Source of the DNA: Flagellimonas pelagia
Lineage (GTDB): Bacteria; Bacteroidota; Bacteroidia; Flavobacteriales; Flavobacteriaceae
Length of the DNA stretch: 64,000 bases
Assembly (NCBI RefSeq): GCF_003584135.1
Contig: NZ_QXFI01000008.1
Span: forward strand, 62,001 to 126,000
Reading direction: 5' to 3'
Each line of letters opens with the position of its first letter. Within the stretch, counting starts at the first letter, position 1. Under the pieces are notes generated by a model that worked only from the letters and a program-made list of their open reading frames with translations, had not been told where the DNA came from and did not search any database. Positions 17,547 to 25,172 of this stretch are shown in pieces. A program made the translations under genes and the position numbers.

Positions 17547-18641
17547 ATGACGGTAAAGGACATTACAAAAATATTGGAAGAATTGGCCCCTTTGGCACAT
17601 GCCGAAGAATTTGACAACGTAGGATTATTGGTCGGCAACCCAAATATGGCCGTAACAGGTGCCCTGGTCACACTGGATACTTTGGAGAACGTGATGGACG
17701 AGGCCATCGAAAAAAAGTGTAATCTGATCATCAGCTTTCACCCCATCATTTTTAAAGGGTTAAAAAGGATTACTGGGAGCACTTATGTGGAACGTGTTGT
17801 CCTAAAAGCCATAGCCCACAACATTGCCATCTATAGCATGCACACGGCCTTGGACAATAGCAAAATGGGAGTCAATGCCAAGATCTGTGAAGTTTTGGGC
17901 CTAAAAAATCCCGAAATCCTTATCCCAAAAAAAGGAGTTATTAAAAAGTTGGTCACCTATGCCCCAGTAGCAGAAACAGAAAAAGTAAAATCGGCCCTTT
18001 TTGCTGCAGGTGCCGGGGAAATTGGCAAATACAGTAATTGTAGCTATAGCCTGGATGGAGTCGGAAGTTTTATGGCGGGCGACTTGGCCAATCCATCTGT
18101 TGGAAAAATTGGGGAAATCCATTTTGAAAAGGAGACTCAGATCAATGTCATCTATTCGTTTGAAAAGGAAAAAAAAGTATTGGAAGCACTTTTCAAGGTC
18201 CATCCCTATGAAGAAGTGGCCTATGAAGTGGTGACCCTGGAAAACACCAATCAAGATATCGGAATGGGCATGATCGGCACTTTGGAAACCGAAATGGATG
18301 AAGAGGATTTTCTTTTACAGGTCAAGTCCAAAATGAACGCCTGTGTGGTACGGCATTCCCAACTGTTGGAAAAAAAGGTGAAAAAAGTAGCTGTCTTAGG
18401 TGGAAGCGGGGCTTTTGCCATTGCCGCGGCCAAAAGGGCAAAAGCGGATGTTTTCATCACATCGGACATTAAATACCACCAGTTTTACGAAGCCGAAAAC
18501 GAATTGGTAATCGCCGATATCGGGCACTTTGAAACTGAGCAGTTTACAAAAGATTTATTGGTTGATCATCTTACAAAAAAAATTCCTAATTTTGCAGTCT
18601 CTTTATCGGAGAGTATAACGAATCCCATCAAGTATTTATAA
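17547..18641 (+). CDS. Nif3-like dinuclear metal protein (long form)
   Basis: A 364-residue member of the NIF3/YbgI family. The N-terminal block FDNVGLLVGNP and the HPIIFKGLKR metal-site segment are visible, as is a second metal block at the end (ITSDIKYHQFYEAE, and VIADIGHFETEQF). The family is often called GTP cyclohydrolase I type 2, but that activity is not general. The long form has an inserted PII/CutA-like domain at about residues 125-230. It is 6 bases upstream of the coiled-coil gene, a pairing common in Bacteroidetes. Confidence 0.9.
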   Translation: MTVKDITKILEELAPLAHAEEFDNVGLLVGNPNMAVTGALVTLDTLENVMDEAIEKKCNLIISFHPIIFKGLKRITGSTYVERVVLKAIAHNIAIYSMHTALDNSKMGVNAKICEVLGLKNPEILIPKKGVIKKLVTYAPVAETEKVKSALFAAGAGEIGKYSNCSYSLDGVGSFMAGDLANPSVGKIGEIHFEKETQINVIYSFEKEKKVLEALFKVHPYEEVAYEVVTLENTNQDIGMGMIGTLETEMDEEDFLLQVKSKMNACVVRHSQLLEKKVKKVAVLGGSGAFAIAAAKRAKADVFITSDIKYHQFYEAENELVIADIGHFETEQFTKDLLVDHLTKKIPNFAVSLSESITNPIKYL

Positions 18642-18647
18642 ACATAT

Positions 18648-19427
18648 ATGGCGAACAAGAAAGAAAGCACCGTGGAAGAAAAACTGAGAGCTTTGTACGA
18701 TTTACAGCTTATCGATTCCAGGGTGGATGAAATCCGCAACGTTAGAGGTGAGCTACCTTTGGAGGTACAGGACTTGGAAGACGAGGTACTTGGTCTAAAA
18801 ACCAGGTTGGACAAATTGAAAACGGACGTTGAGACCGTCAATTTTGAAATCGCTGCCAAGAAAAACCTTATCGACGAGTCCAAGGCACTCATCAAAAAAT
18901 ATGCTGAGCAGCAAAAAAATGTAAGGAACAGCCGTGAGTTCAACTCCTTGACCAAGGAAGTTGAGTTCCAAGAGCTTGAAATTCAATTGGCCGAAAAGAA
19001 CATCAAAGAGTTCAAGGCCCAAATCGAGCAGAAAAAAGAGGTCATCACCCAGACAAAGGAAAAATTGACCGAGCGCGAAGGTCACCTAAAGCACAAAAAA
19101 GGGGAATTGGATGCTATTCTTGCGGAAACTGAAAAAGAGGAAAAAGCCCTTTTGAAAAAATCCGAGGAATTTGAGGAAAAAATCGAAGATCGATTGATCC
19201 AAGCCTACAAAAGGATCCGCACCAATGTGAAGAACGGTTTGGCCGTTGTTCCTGTGGAGCGTGGCGCTTCCGGTGGTTCATTCTTTACCATTCCACCACA
19301 GGTTCAGGTAGAGATCGCTTCCCGCAAAAAAATCATTACCGATGAGCACAGTGGCCGTATTTTGGTAGACCCATTGTTGGCCGAGGAAGAAAATGACAAA
19401 ATGCAAGAGCTTTTTTCCAAAATCTAA
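18648..19427 (+). CDS. Coiled-coil protein of the zinc-ribbon (zf-RING_7) family lacking its zinc cysteines
   Basis: A 259-residue cytoplasmic protein, mostly a long antiparallel coiled coil (residues about 10-190). Its C-terminal module corresponds to the C4 zinc ribbon of this family. The expected CxxC pairs are missing: S208-G-G-S211 stands at the first and D232-E-H-S235 at the second, while the surrounding residues (IPPQVQVEI, SGRILVDP) are conserved. There is no cysteine in that region, so it cannot bind zinc in the family way. The family is linked to Nif3-like genes; its function is unknown. A terminator follows. Confidence 0.88.
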   Translation: MANKKESTVEEKLRALYDLQLIDSRVDEIRNVRGELPLEVQDLEDEVLGLKTRLDKLKTDVETVNFEIAAKKNLIDESKALIKKYAEQQKNVRNSREFNSLTKEVEFQELEIQLAEKNIKEFKAQIEQKKEVITQTKEKLTEREGHLKHKKGELDAILAETEKEEKALLKKSEEFEEKIEDRLIQAYKRIRTNVKNGLAVVPVERGASGGSFFTIPPQVQVEIASRKKIITDEHSGRILVDPLLAEEENDKMQELFSKI

Positions 19428-19447
19428 TTTGCTCCAAATGAAATTAA

Positions 19448-19474
19448 AAAAGCCACCCTTTAGGTGGCTTTTAT
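19448..19474 (+). terminator. Terminator of the Nif3/coiled-coil operon
   Basis: A 10-bp stem AAAAGCCACC with GGTGGCTTTT, 5-base loop, T-rich end, 20 bases after the stop. Confidence 0.85.
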
Positions 19475-19506
19475 GTTTATGTACCAGAAGAAATTTATAA
19501 TCAGAA

Positions 19507-19620
19507 TGTCAGTTCGAGTTTTTCCAACGGAAAAGTATCGAGAACTAAATAGAAAGTGGTACTAGCCCAATTCTCGATACAATTTTTATCATTACAATCT
19601 AAAAATCACTCGAATTGACA
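19507..19620. repeat. Nested palindromic intergenic repeat (REP-like, TCGAG core)
   Basis: Outer arms TGTCAGTTCGAGT (19507-19519) and ACTCGAATTGACA (19608-19620) are inverted with one mismatch. Inner arms GTATCGAGAACT (19535-19546) and AATTCTCGATAC (19569-19580) are inverted with one mismatch. A third small hairpin TTTTCC-AAC-GGAAAA lies between the left arms. The element fills the space between two convergent genes and stops 2 bases from kmo. Its structure and the TCGAG core fit the dispersed palindromes known from Flavobacteriaceae genomes; no second copy is in this window. Confidence 0.72.
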
Positions 19621-19622
19621 AG

Positions 19623-20975
19623 TTACTTACTATCCTTCAACAATCTTAAAATCTTATCCTCCACTTCTTTGGAATCCCATTTATCATCGATATTGGGAAG
19701 TTTCATGACTTCCTTCATGATCTTCTCCTGTTGATCACCAATGGCCAATGCTTCGGCATAAGGCCTATCCGAAAACGTGACCCTGCTGTATACAGGAATC
19801 CATTTTTCGGGATGTTTGGCAGCAAAATGTTTTTCAATTTTCTTTTGCAGTAAGAATTTGGGGTCTGCCGTTTTACTGCTCATTTCCACAAAGTTTCGAT
19901 AACTCAACTCCGCAATGGCATCCGCATTGGGTTTACGCTGTTTTTGGTACTCCGAGAATATGGACTCCCAATCATCACCGTACTTCTCCATTAGTTCCTG
20001 CAATACATAAATATCCTCAAAACCCGCATTCATTCCCTGTCCATAAAACGGGACAATGGCATGGGCAGAATCGCCCACCAAAGCCACCTTGTTCCAATAT
20101 GTCCATGGGTAGCATTTCATGGTCACCATGGCACTCGTTGGGTTCTGGAAAAAATCCTTGGTCAAATTTTCAATCTCCTTGCGAACATTGGGGAAGTATT
20201 CCTTGAAAAAGGCTCGGGCATCTTCTTCGGTCTTGATACTCTCAAACGATACATTGCCTTCAAAAGGCAAGAAAAGGGTACAGGTAAAACTTCCATCAAT
20301 ATTGGGCATCGCGATGAGCATAAATGCCCCCCTAGGCCATATATGAAAGGAATTTTTGTCCAATTTATGGGTGCCGTCCTCATTGGCAGGAATGGTCAAT
20401 TCCTTATAGCCCACATCGATGAAATCTTGGGAGTAATCGAACCTACTGCGACGTTGCATTTTGTGCCTCACCCTGGAAAAAGCCCCGTCACAACCAAAAA
20501 TGATATCGTATTGGTATTCCTTCCACTCGCTTTTCTCTGTTTCCCCAGTATAAATCTTTGCTTCTGGAAGATCAACATCCCAAACCTTTTCATTGAATCG
20601 AAATTCGGTGCCCTCTGCTTCTGCCAGATCGATCATCCGTTTGTTCAAGATCCCACGGGAAATGGACCAAATCGCTTCTCCTTCCTTACCGTACTTTTGA
20701 AAATAGACGGGTTTGTCGTTCACGTGCATGGCCCGTTTGTCCAATGGAATGCCAATCTCCTTTATCTTACCCTCCAATCCAACTTTTTGTAAGGAGCGCC
20801 ATCCCCTGTTGCTCATGGCCAAATTGATGGATCGGCCTGAAAATTTAATCGTCCTGATATCCGGTCGACGGTCAAAAACCGTAACGGAATGTCCTAATTT
20901 TCTAAGATAAATTGCCAATAGGGAGCCCACCAATCCTGAACCGATGATGGCTATATTTTTGGGAGTCTGCGCCAT
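19623..20975 (-). CDS. kmo: Kynurenine 3-monooxygenase
   Basis: An FAD and NADPH monooxygenase that hydroxylates L-kynurenine to 3-hydroxykynurenine. The dinucleotide fold IAIIGSGLVGSLLAIYL is at the start; the second FAD block is VALVGDSAHAIVPFYGQGMNAGFED, typical of the family. SGRSINLAMSNRG and the C-terminal half also match. The ATG at 20975 (450 residues) is preferred to the TTG 36 bases upstream. kynU lies about 4 kb further on the same strand, so the enzymes of the kynurenine route are near but not in one operon. Confidence 0.95.
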   Translation of the reverse strand: MAQTPKNIAIIGSGLVGSLLAIYLRKLGHSVTVFDRRPDIRTIKFSGRSINLAMSNRGWRSLQKVGLEGKIKEIGIPLDKRAMHVNDKPVYFQKYGKEGEAIWSISRGILNKRMIDLAEAEGTEFRFNEKVWDVDLPEAKIYTGETEKSEWKEYQYDIIFGCDGAFSRVRHKMQRRSRFDYSQDFIDVGYKELTIPANEDGTHKLDKNSFHIWPRGAFMLIAMPNIDGSFTCTLFLPFEGNVSFESIKTEEDARAFFKEYFPNVRKEIENLTKDFFQNPTSAMVTMKCYPWTYWNKVALVGDSAHAIVPFYGQGMNAGFEDIYVLQELMEKYGDDWESIFSEYQKQRKPNADAIAELSYRNFVEMSSKTADPKFLLQKKIEKHFAAKHPEKWIPVYSRVTFSDRPYAEALAIGDQQEKIMKEVMKLPNIDDKWDSKEVEDKILRLLKDSK

Positions 20976-21008
20976 AAATGTCTTTTGCAACCAATTCCAG
21001 TTAAGCGT

Positions 21009-21016
21009 CAAAAGTA
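21009..21016 (-). promoter_or_regulatory. Candidate -7 box of kmo
   Basis: TACTTTTG on the minus strand, 33 bases upstream of the ATG. No clear -33 TTG at the usual distance. It overlaps the in-frame TTG, supporting the shorter start. Confidence 0.45.
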
Positions 21017-21190
21017 CGGAAATTTAACTTTTGTCGAAGTACCGTTGGTATGACCAAATTATATTCATGTTACAATGGTTTTTAAAAAAAACCGGGGATT
21101 TTAAGATTTTTTAACAGGCTATGGTAAACCTTGGGCCCGAATCTTGCCGTATATAGTATAAATATTCCGCTTCGGCGTCCATATATATGT

Positions 21191-21226
21191 AAAAAGTCCT
21201 TCACAAAAACTTGCGAAGGACTTTTT
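21191..21226 (-). terminator. Terminator of the clpP-like gene
   Basis: A 12-bp perfect stem AAAAAGTCCTTC with GAAGGACTTTTT around a 12-base loop, T-rich on both sides, 22 bases past the clpP stop. The stretch from 20976 to here has no ORF I can support. Confidence 0.85.
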
Positions 21227-21247
21227 CCCTTTTTAGGATAATCCTAT

Positions 21248-21796
21248 TTATTGTATAATACCGTCTACAATACCGTACTCCACAGATTCTTCAGCACCCA
21301 TCCAATAGTCACGATCAAAATCTTTCATAACCTTTTCAAAGGATTGACCACAGTTATCCGCCAAAATTTGGGCACCTAGTTCCTTGGTCTTGATAATTTC
21401 CTTGGCTTGGATCTCAATATTGGAAGCCTGCCCCCTGGCACCGCCACTGGGCTGGTGAATCATAACCCTAGCGTGGGGTTGGATGAACCTTCTCCCCTTC
21501 TCCCCTACAGACAACAGGATGGAACCCATGGAAGCTGCCAAACCTGAACAGACCGTGGAAACCGGACTCTTGATCTGTTTAATGGTATCGTAAATCGCAA
21601 AGCCAGAGGTAACATAGCCTCCCGGACTATTGATGATCAATTGAATCTCTTTATGGTTCAGGGAATCCAGATAGAACAAGCGGTCTATGACATGCTTGGC
21701 AGAATCGTCATCTACCATGCCCCACAAAAACACTTTACGCTCTTCGAGCAATTTTTCTTGGATCAAATCCTGAACCTTTCCTTTTTTTGAACTCAT
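21248..21796 (-). CDS. ClpP-family serine protease (short, stand-alone)
   Basis: A 182-residue ClpP-like peptidase. The catalytic triad appears as S89 (GLAASMGS), H114 (VMIHQPSGG) and D163 (FDRDYWMGAEES), so it should be active. The front lacks the usual IYSRLLKERIIFL wording, having KLLEERKVFLWGMVDDDS, and there is no clpX next to it. That marks it as a second, divergent ClpP rather than the housekeeping copy. It may form mixed rings with the main ClpP; that is a guess. It has its own -7 box at 21824-21817 and a terminator. Confidence 0.88.
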   Translation of the reverse strand: MSSKKGKVQDLIQEKLLEERKVFLWGMVDDDSAKHVIDRLFYLDSLNHKEIQLIINSPGGYVTSGFAIYDTIKQIKSPVSTVCSGLAASMGSILLSVGEKGRRFIQPHARVMIHQPSGGARGQASNIEIQAKEIIKTKELGAQILADNCGQSFEKVMKDFDRDYWMGAEESVEYGIVDGIIQ

Positions 21797-21816
21797 TTTT
21801 TACTTGTTGTGAGTAT

Positions 21817-21824
21817 CAAAAATA
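21817..21824 (-). promoter_or_regulatory. Candidate -7 box of the clpP-like gene
   Basis: TATTTTTG on the minus strand, 20 bases upstream of the ATG. No good -33 match. Between here and 22020 I see no convincing gene; two short overlapping ORFs on opposite strands look like chance. Confidence 0.45.
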
Positions 21825-22020
21825 ATCAAAATCCAAGGAAGTTTAGGTATTCCTTCAATACATTACTTAGTATGCAGTATGGTCCCTCTGGCCACACCCC
21901 ATACCTCTTTGATCGGGAACAACAATTTATTGAGTTCCTGTCGACCAACAAGGAACAAAGCTTATTCTTTTTTAGACAATATTTTCCAAAGCTGGTATAC
22001 CAACGCATAGATTTTCATGG

Positions 22021-22028
22021 TATATTTG
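22021..22028 (+). promoter_or_regulatory. Candidate -7 box of the lipoprotein gene
   Basis: TATATTTG, an exact TAnnTTTG match, 14 bases before the ATG. No TTG at the right distance upstream. Confidence 0.45.
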
Positions 22029-22042
22029 GTTAAAAACCAGAT

Positions 22043-22726
22043 ATGAAGACCTTTTACCTCGTTGGAATATGCTCCCTTTTCATTTTGGCCAGTTGCAAAA
22101 CGGAACCCAAAAAAGCAGAGGAGGAACAGCGCGAACCTGAAAAAACAGTACCCGAACTGATTGCAGATGCCCATGGTTACCAAAATTGGAAAAACGTTGA
22201 GGAAATCACCTTTACTTTCAACGTGGACCGGGATTCCATGCATTTTGAAAGGCATTGGGACTGGAAACCCAAATTGAACGAGATTACTTTTAGTTCGGGA
22301 GCGGATACATTGACCTACAACAAGGCAGACATGGACAGTGTGGCCTATAAGACCAATTCGGGGTTCATCAATGATAGGTATTGGCTATTGGCCCCCTTTA
22401 ACCTGATGTGGGATGCCAACAACTACACCTTTGAGCACACTGCGGAAGCAAAGGCACCGATAAGCAACGAGACGATGCAAAAGCTCACCATTGTGTATAA
22501 AAATGAAGGTGGCTATACCCCAGGGGATGCCTACGATTTTTATTTTAAGGATGACCATCTCATCAGGGAATGGACCTATAGAAAGTCCAACCAACCTGAA
22601 CCTTCACTGTCCTCCACATGGGAAGACTATACTACCATGGGCGGTCTACAGTTGGCCAAACAGCGCAGCAGGCCGGATAGTGGCACCAATCTCTACTTTA
22701 CGGGTTTGAGTGTGAAGACCGAGTAA
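22043..22726 (+). CDS. Lipoprotein of unknown function
   Basis: A 227-residue lipoprotein. The signal MKTFYLVGICSLFILASCK ends in the lipobox LASC, giving a lipidated cysteine at residue 18, followed by a Lys/Glu-rich linker. The mature part is beta-rich with many aromatic residues (NWKNVEEITFTFNV, FERHWDWKPK), as in LolA-like or barrel-type lipid-handling folds, but I cannot place it in a named family. No catalytic motif is visible. It is monocistronic. Confidence 0.8.
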   Translation: MKTFYLVGICSLFILASCKTEPKKAEEEQREPEKTVPELIADAHGYQNWKNVEEITFTFNVDRDSMHFERHWDWKPKLNEITFSSGADTLTYNKADMDSVAYKTNSGFINDRYWLLAPFNLMWDANNYTFEHTAEAKAPISNETMQKLTIVYKNEGGYTPGDAYDFYFKDDHLIREWTYRKSNQPEPSLSSTWEDYTTMGGLQLAKQRSRPDSGTNLYFTGLSVKTE

Positions 22727-22817
22727 GACTTAGGCGTAATCATCAAATACCTTTTTAGGGATATAAAGATGTAGCTTACATTTTGCAATCATTTAGAACA
22801 TCCAAAGCATAAGGTCG

Positions 22818-23429
22818 GTGATCAATATTGGACATTTCATATCAAACATCCCTTCTTTTCTTGAAAAGGAAGGTTCTAGTTTGCCATGGGAAATAACGGC
22901 AAACATCAAGAGTATCATTGAAGAAATGATACCAAACCTTGGAGAGGACTTCAAAATTGAAAACGGAATAGCCATTCATAAGTCGGCAACTCTGGAACAC
23001 GGAATAACCATAAAAGGGCCTGCCATCATTATGGATAAATGCCACATATGCACAAACGCCTATCTCAGGGAAGGTGTTTTTTTGGATAGTTCGGTAAAAA
23101 TTGGCCCTAGTTCGGAAATAAAGAGCAGTATGATATTTTCGGGTTCCGCCATAGCTCACTTAAACTATATTGGAAATAGTCTGATTGGCAGAAATGTGAA
23201 TTTTGAAGGAGGTTCCATCGCAGCCAACCATTATAATGAACGTGTTGAAAAAAAGATACGGGTAATTTTCAAAGATCAGGTCATAGACACTGGAACGGAA
23301 AAATTTGGGGCCTTGGTAGGGGACGGTTCAAAAATTGGGGCCAATGGGGTCTTATCCCCAGGAACAATATTAGAAAAGGGTTCTATTGTAAAAAGATTGG
23401 AATTGATCGAGCAATTAAAAGAACCGTAA
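22818..23429 (+). CDS. Left-handed beta-helix (hexapeptide repeat) protein, GlmU-C-like
   Basis: A 203-residue protein built of hexapeptide repeats. IENGIAIHKSATLEHGITIKG is followed by NAYLREGVFLDSSVKIGPSSEIKSS and SLIGRNVNFEGG, the pattern of sugar-nucleotide acyltransferase-like domains (GlmU C-terminal half and relatives). A helical leader (LPWEITANIKSIIEEMI) precedes it, as in stand-alone members. The start is GTG because the first ATG would cut this leader. No nucleotidyltransferase domain is present. Substrate unknown. Confidence 0.8.
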   Translation: MINIGHFISNIPSFLEKEGSSLPWEITANIKSIIEEMIPNLGEDFKIENGIAIHKSATLEHGITIKGPAIIMDKCHICTNAYLREGVFLDSSVKIGPSSEIKSSMIFSGSAIAHLNYIGNSLIGRNVNFEGGSIAANHYNERVEKKIRVIFKDQVIDTGTEKFGALVGDGSKIGANGVLSPGTILEKGSIVKRLELIEQLKEP

Positions 23430-23501
23430 GACTACCTTCAAAAATGGTCACCCACAAGCAGAACAAACAGAATCATTAAAGATTGAAATAGCAATAAATC
23501 C

Positions 23502-23861
23502 ATGTTTACAACAGATCAGATTCATAATGCATTTTCCAAAGTTAAAAGTGGTGCTGACTTTCCTCAGTTCGTACAAGACCTAAAAGAAATTGGAGTAACC
23601 CACTATGACAATTTTGTTTCGGATGGACGAACAAAATATTATGGGTCAGATGATTTTACACTTGACGGAAATTCAAAATATCCTGAGATGAAAGTAAATG
23701 AAATCAGTTCATTGGATAGCCTCAAACACGCCCTTTCAATTCATCAACAAGGCCAAACGGATTATCCTACATTTTGTAAACAAGCAGCGGATGCCGGCGT
23801 TGAAAAATGGATTACTCACATGATGGAAATGACTGTTACATATTTGGATAAAAAAGGGTAA
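23502..23861 (+). CDS. DUF1398 family protein
   Basis: A 119-residue soluble protein resembling DUF1398 (the E. coli YbcV type): MFTTDQIHNAFSKVKSGADF at the start, GVTHYDNFVSDGRTKYYG in the middle, and a C-terminal AADAGVEKWITHM. The family is small, found in plasmids, phage-derived regions and Bacteroidetes chromosomes, and has no assigned activity. Neighbours give no clear pathway. The 118-base gap behind it holds nothing recognisable. Confidence 0.8.
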   Translation: MFTTDQIHNAFSKVKSGADFPQFVQDLKEIGVTHYDNFVSDGRTKYYGSDDFTLDGNSKYPEMKVNEISSLDSLKHALSIHQQGQTDYPTFCKQAADAGVEKWITHMMEMTVTYLDKKG

Positions 23862-23979
23862 AAATTAATTATTGAATCCATACCGAAGCCTTAACCAATA
23901 AAATAGTCGGCAGAAAACATTGTATATGATCAAAACAGTCCAAAATCAAAATGTTGCCAAAATTTAAATGAACGATTGA

Positions 23980-25128
23980 TTATTTACCCCTCCTCCCCAA
24001 GAAAAAGGTAATCACAAAAACCAGGATGGCACAGCTCATCAATAGAACAAAACTATAAACCAACGAGGCCCGTTCAGCCAAAAATCCCAAGATCACAGGG
24101 CCCAATAAAAACCCAGAATACCCCGTTCCCGCAATAAAGGAAACCCCTTGGGAAGAATCCACGCCTTTCACATTGCCACCAATACGGAACAGTTCGGGAA
24201 CCATGACCGAAAAACCCAGACCACACAAAGCAAAACCGGCAATGGCCAAGACGGTATGTTGCGAGAGCACCATGGCATATCCCAAAATAGCAATCAAGGC
24301 ACCGAGGGCAACAATTTTAATGGAACCAATCTTTGCACTGATGCCGTCACCTAAAAAACGACCCAAGGTCATGGTGGTCGAAAATGCCAAAAATCCAGAG
24401 CCGATAAGTACTTCGGGCGCCAAAGCAACTTCCTTTAAATACAATCCACTCCAATCGATGATGGCACCCTCGCTCCCCATAGACACAAATCCAATGATGC
24501 CCAATAACAACAAGGGCTTGAACAGTTTAAAACTGAAAGGTTCCTTTTCCACTGGGGCAGCCACAATGTGATAATAATGCTTCCTTAACATCAAATTGAT
24601 GATCAAGACCAACACTACTACAATGGCCATATGCAATGGTGGGTTGCCGATTATAGGAATCAAAAAACTACTAAAGCCGACCAAAATACCCCCCAGACTG
24701 AAAAATCCGTGGGCAGCCGACATAAAATTCTGTTTGTCTTCCTTTTCAATCTCCGTAACGAGAGTGTTCATGGCGATGTCGGTAAGCCCATTGCAGGCTC
24801 CCATCAAAAAGAGGCTAGCCATCAACGTGTAATAATTTGGAGCCATCAAAGGAAGCAGGGCCGCCACCGAATTGCAGCAGACCCCTGTCCAAGTGGCCTT
24901 TCCAACCCCCAATTTATTAATAATCTTGGACGCGATAGGAAAAATGGTGAACACCCCTAATGACAAACAGAACAGGGCAATTCCCAGATCTGCCTTGTTG
25001 ATATCCAATTTATCCTTTACCGAAGGGATATAGATAGCCCAAGTTCCAAACCAAATATTCAAGCTGGTGAACACCCATGCAGGGGCAAAATAACGTGGGT
25101 TGGAAAGAATAAGTCGTAGTGATCTCAT
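23980..25128 (-). CDS. MFS transporter (YbjJ/FucP-like)
   Basis: A 382-residue major facilitator with about 12 membrane helices. The N-terminal half has FGTWAIYIPSVKDKLDINKADLG and FLMGACNGLTDIAMNTLVTE, a wording seen in YbjJ-like and FucP-like sugar carriers. The repeat in the second half is less clear. Substrate is unknown. It lies 44 bases downstream of kynU on the same strand and could be co-transcribed, so import or export of a kynurenine-related compound is possible, but the family hints at sugars. Confidence 0.82.
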   Translation of the reverse strand: MRSLRLILSNPRYFAPAWVFTSLNIWFGTWAIYIPSVKDKLDINKADLGIALFCLSLGVFTIFPIASKIINKLGVGKATWTGVCCNSVAALLPLMAPNYYTLMASLFLMGACNGLTDIAMNTLVTEIEKEDKQNFMSAAHGFFSLGGILVGFSSFLIPIIGNPPLHMAIVVVLVLIINLMLRKHYYHIVAAPVEKEPFSFKLFKPLLLLGIIGFVSMGSEGAIIDWSGLYLKEVALAPEVLIGSGFLAFSTTMTLGRFLGDGISAKIGSIKIVALGALIAILGYAMVLSQHTVLAIAGFALCGLGFSVMVPELFRIGGNVKGVDSSQGVSFIAGTGYSGFLLGPVILGFLAERASLVYSFVLLMSCAILVFVITFFLGRRGK

Positions 25129-25172
25129 AGGCGACTGTGAAAAAGGAGCATTAACACAACTTTGTTGACCAG

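Noticed and set aside
21120-21190. Possible RNA or riboswitch fold upstream of kmo
   Set aside because: Only a short CCGCTTCGGCG-type hairpin is visible, with no known riboswitch core.
21809-22033. A 74-codon ORF on the plus strand, and an overlapping 60-codon ORF on the minus strand, between clpP and the lipoprotein gene
   Set aside because: GTG start, no protein-like pattern, overlaps the clpP -7 box; both strands open by chance in a short AT-rich gap.
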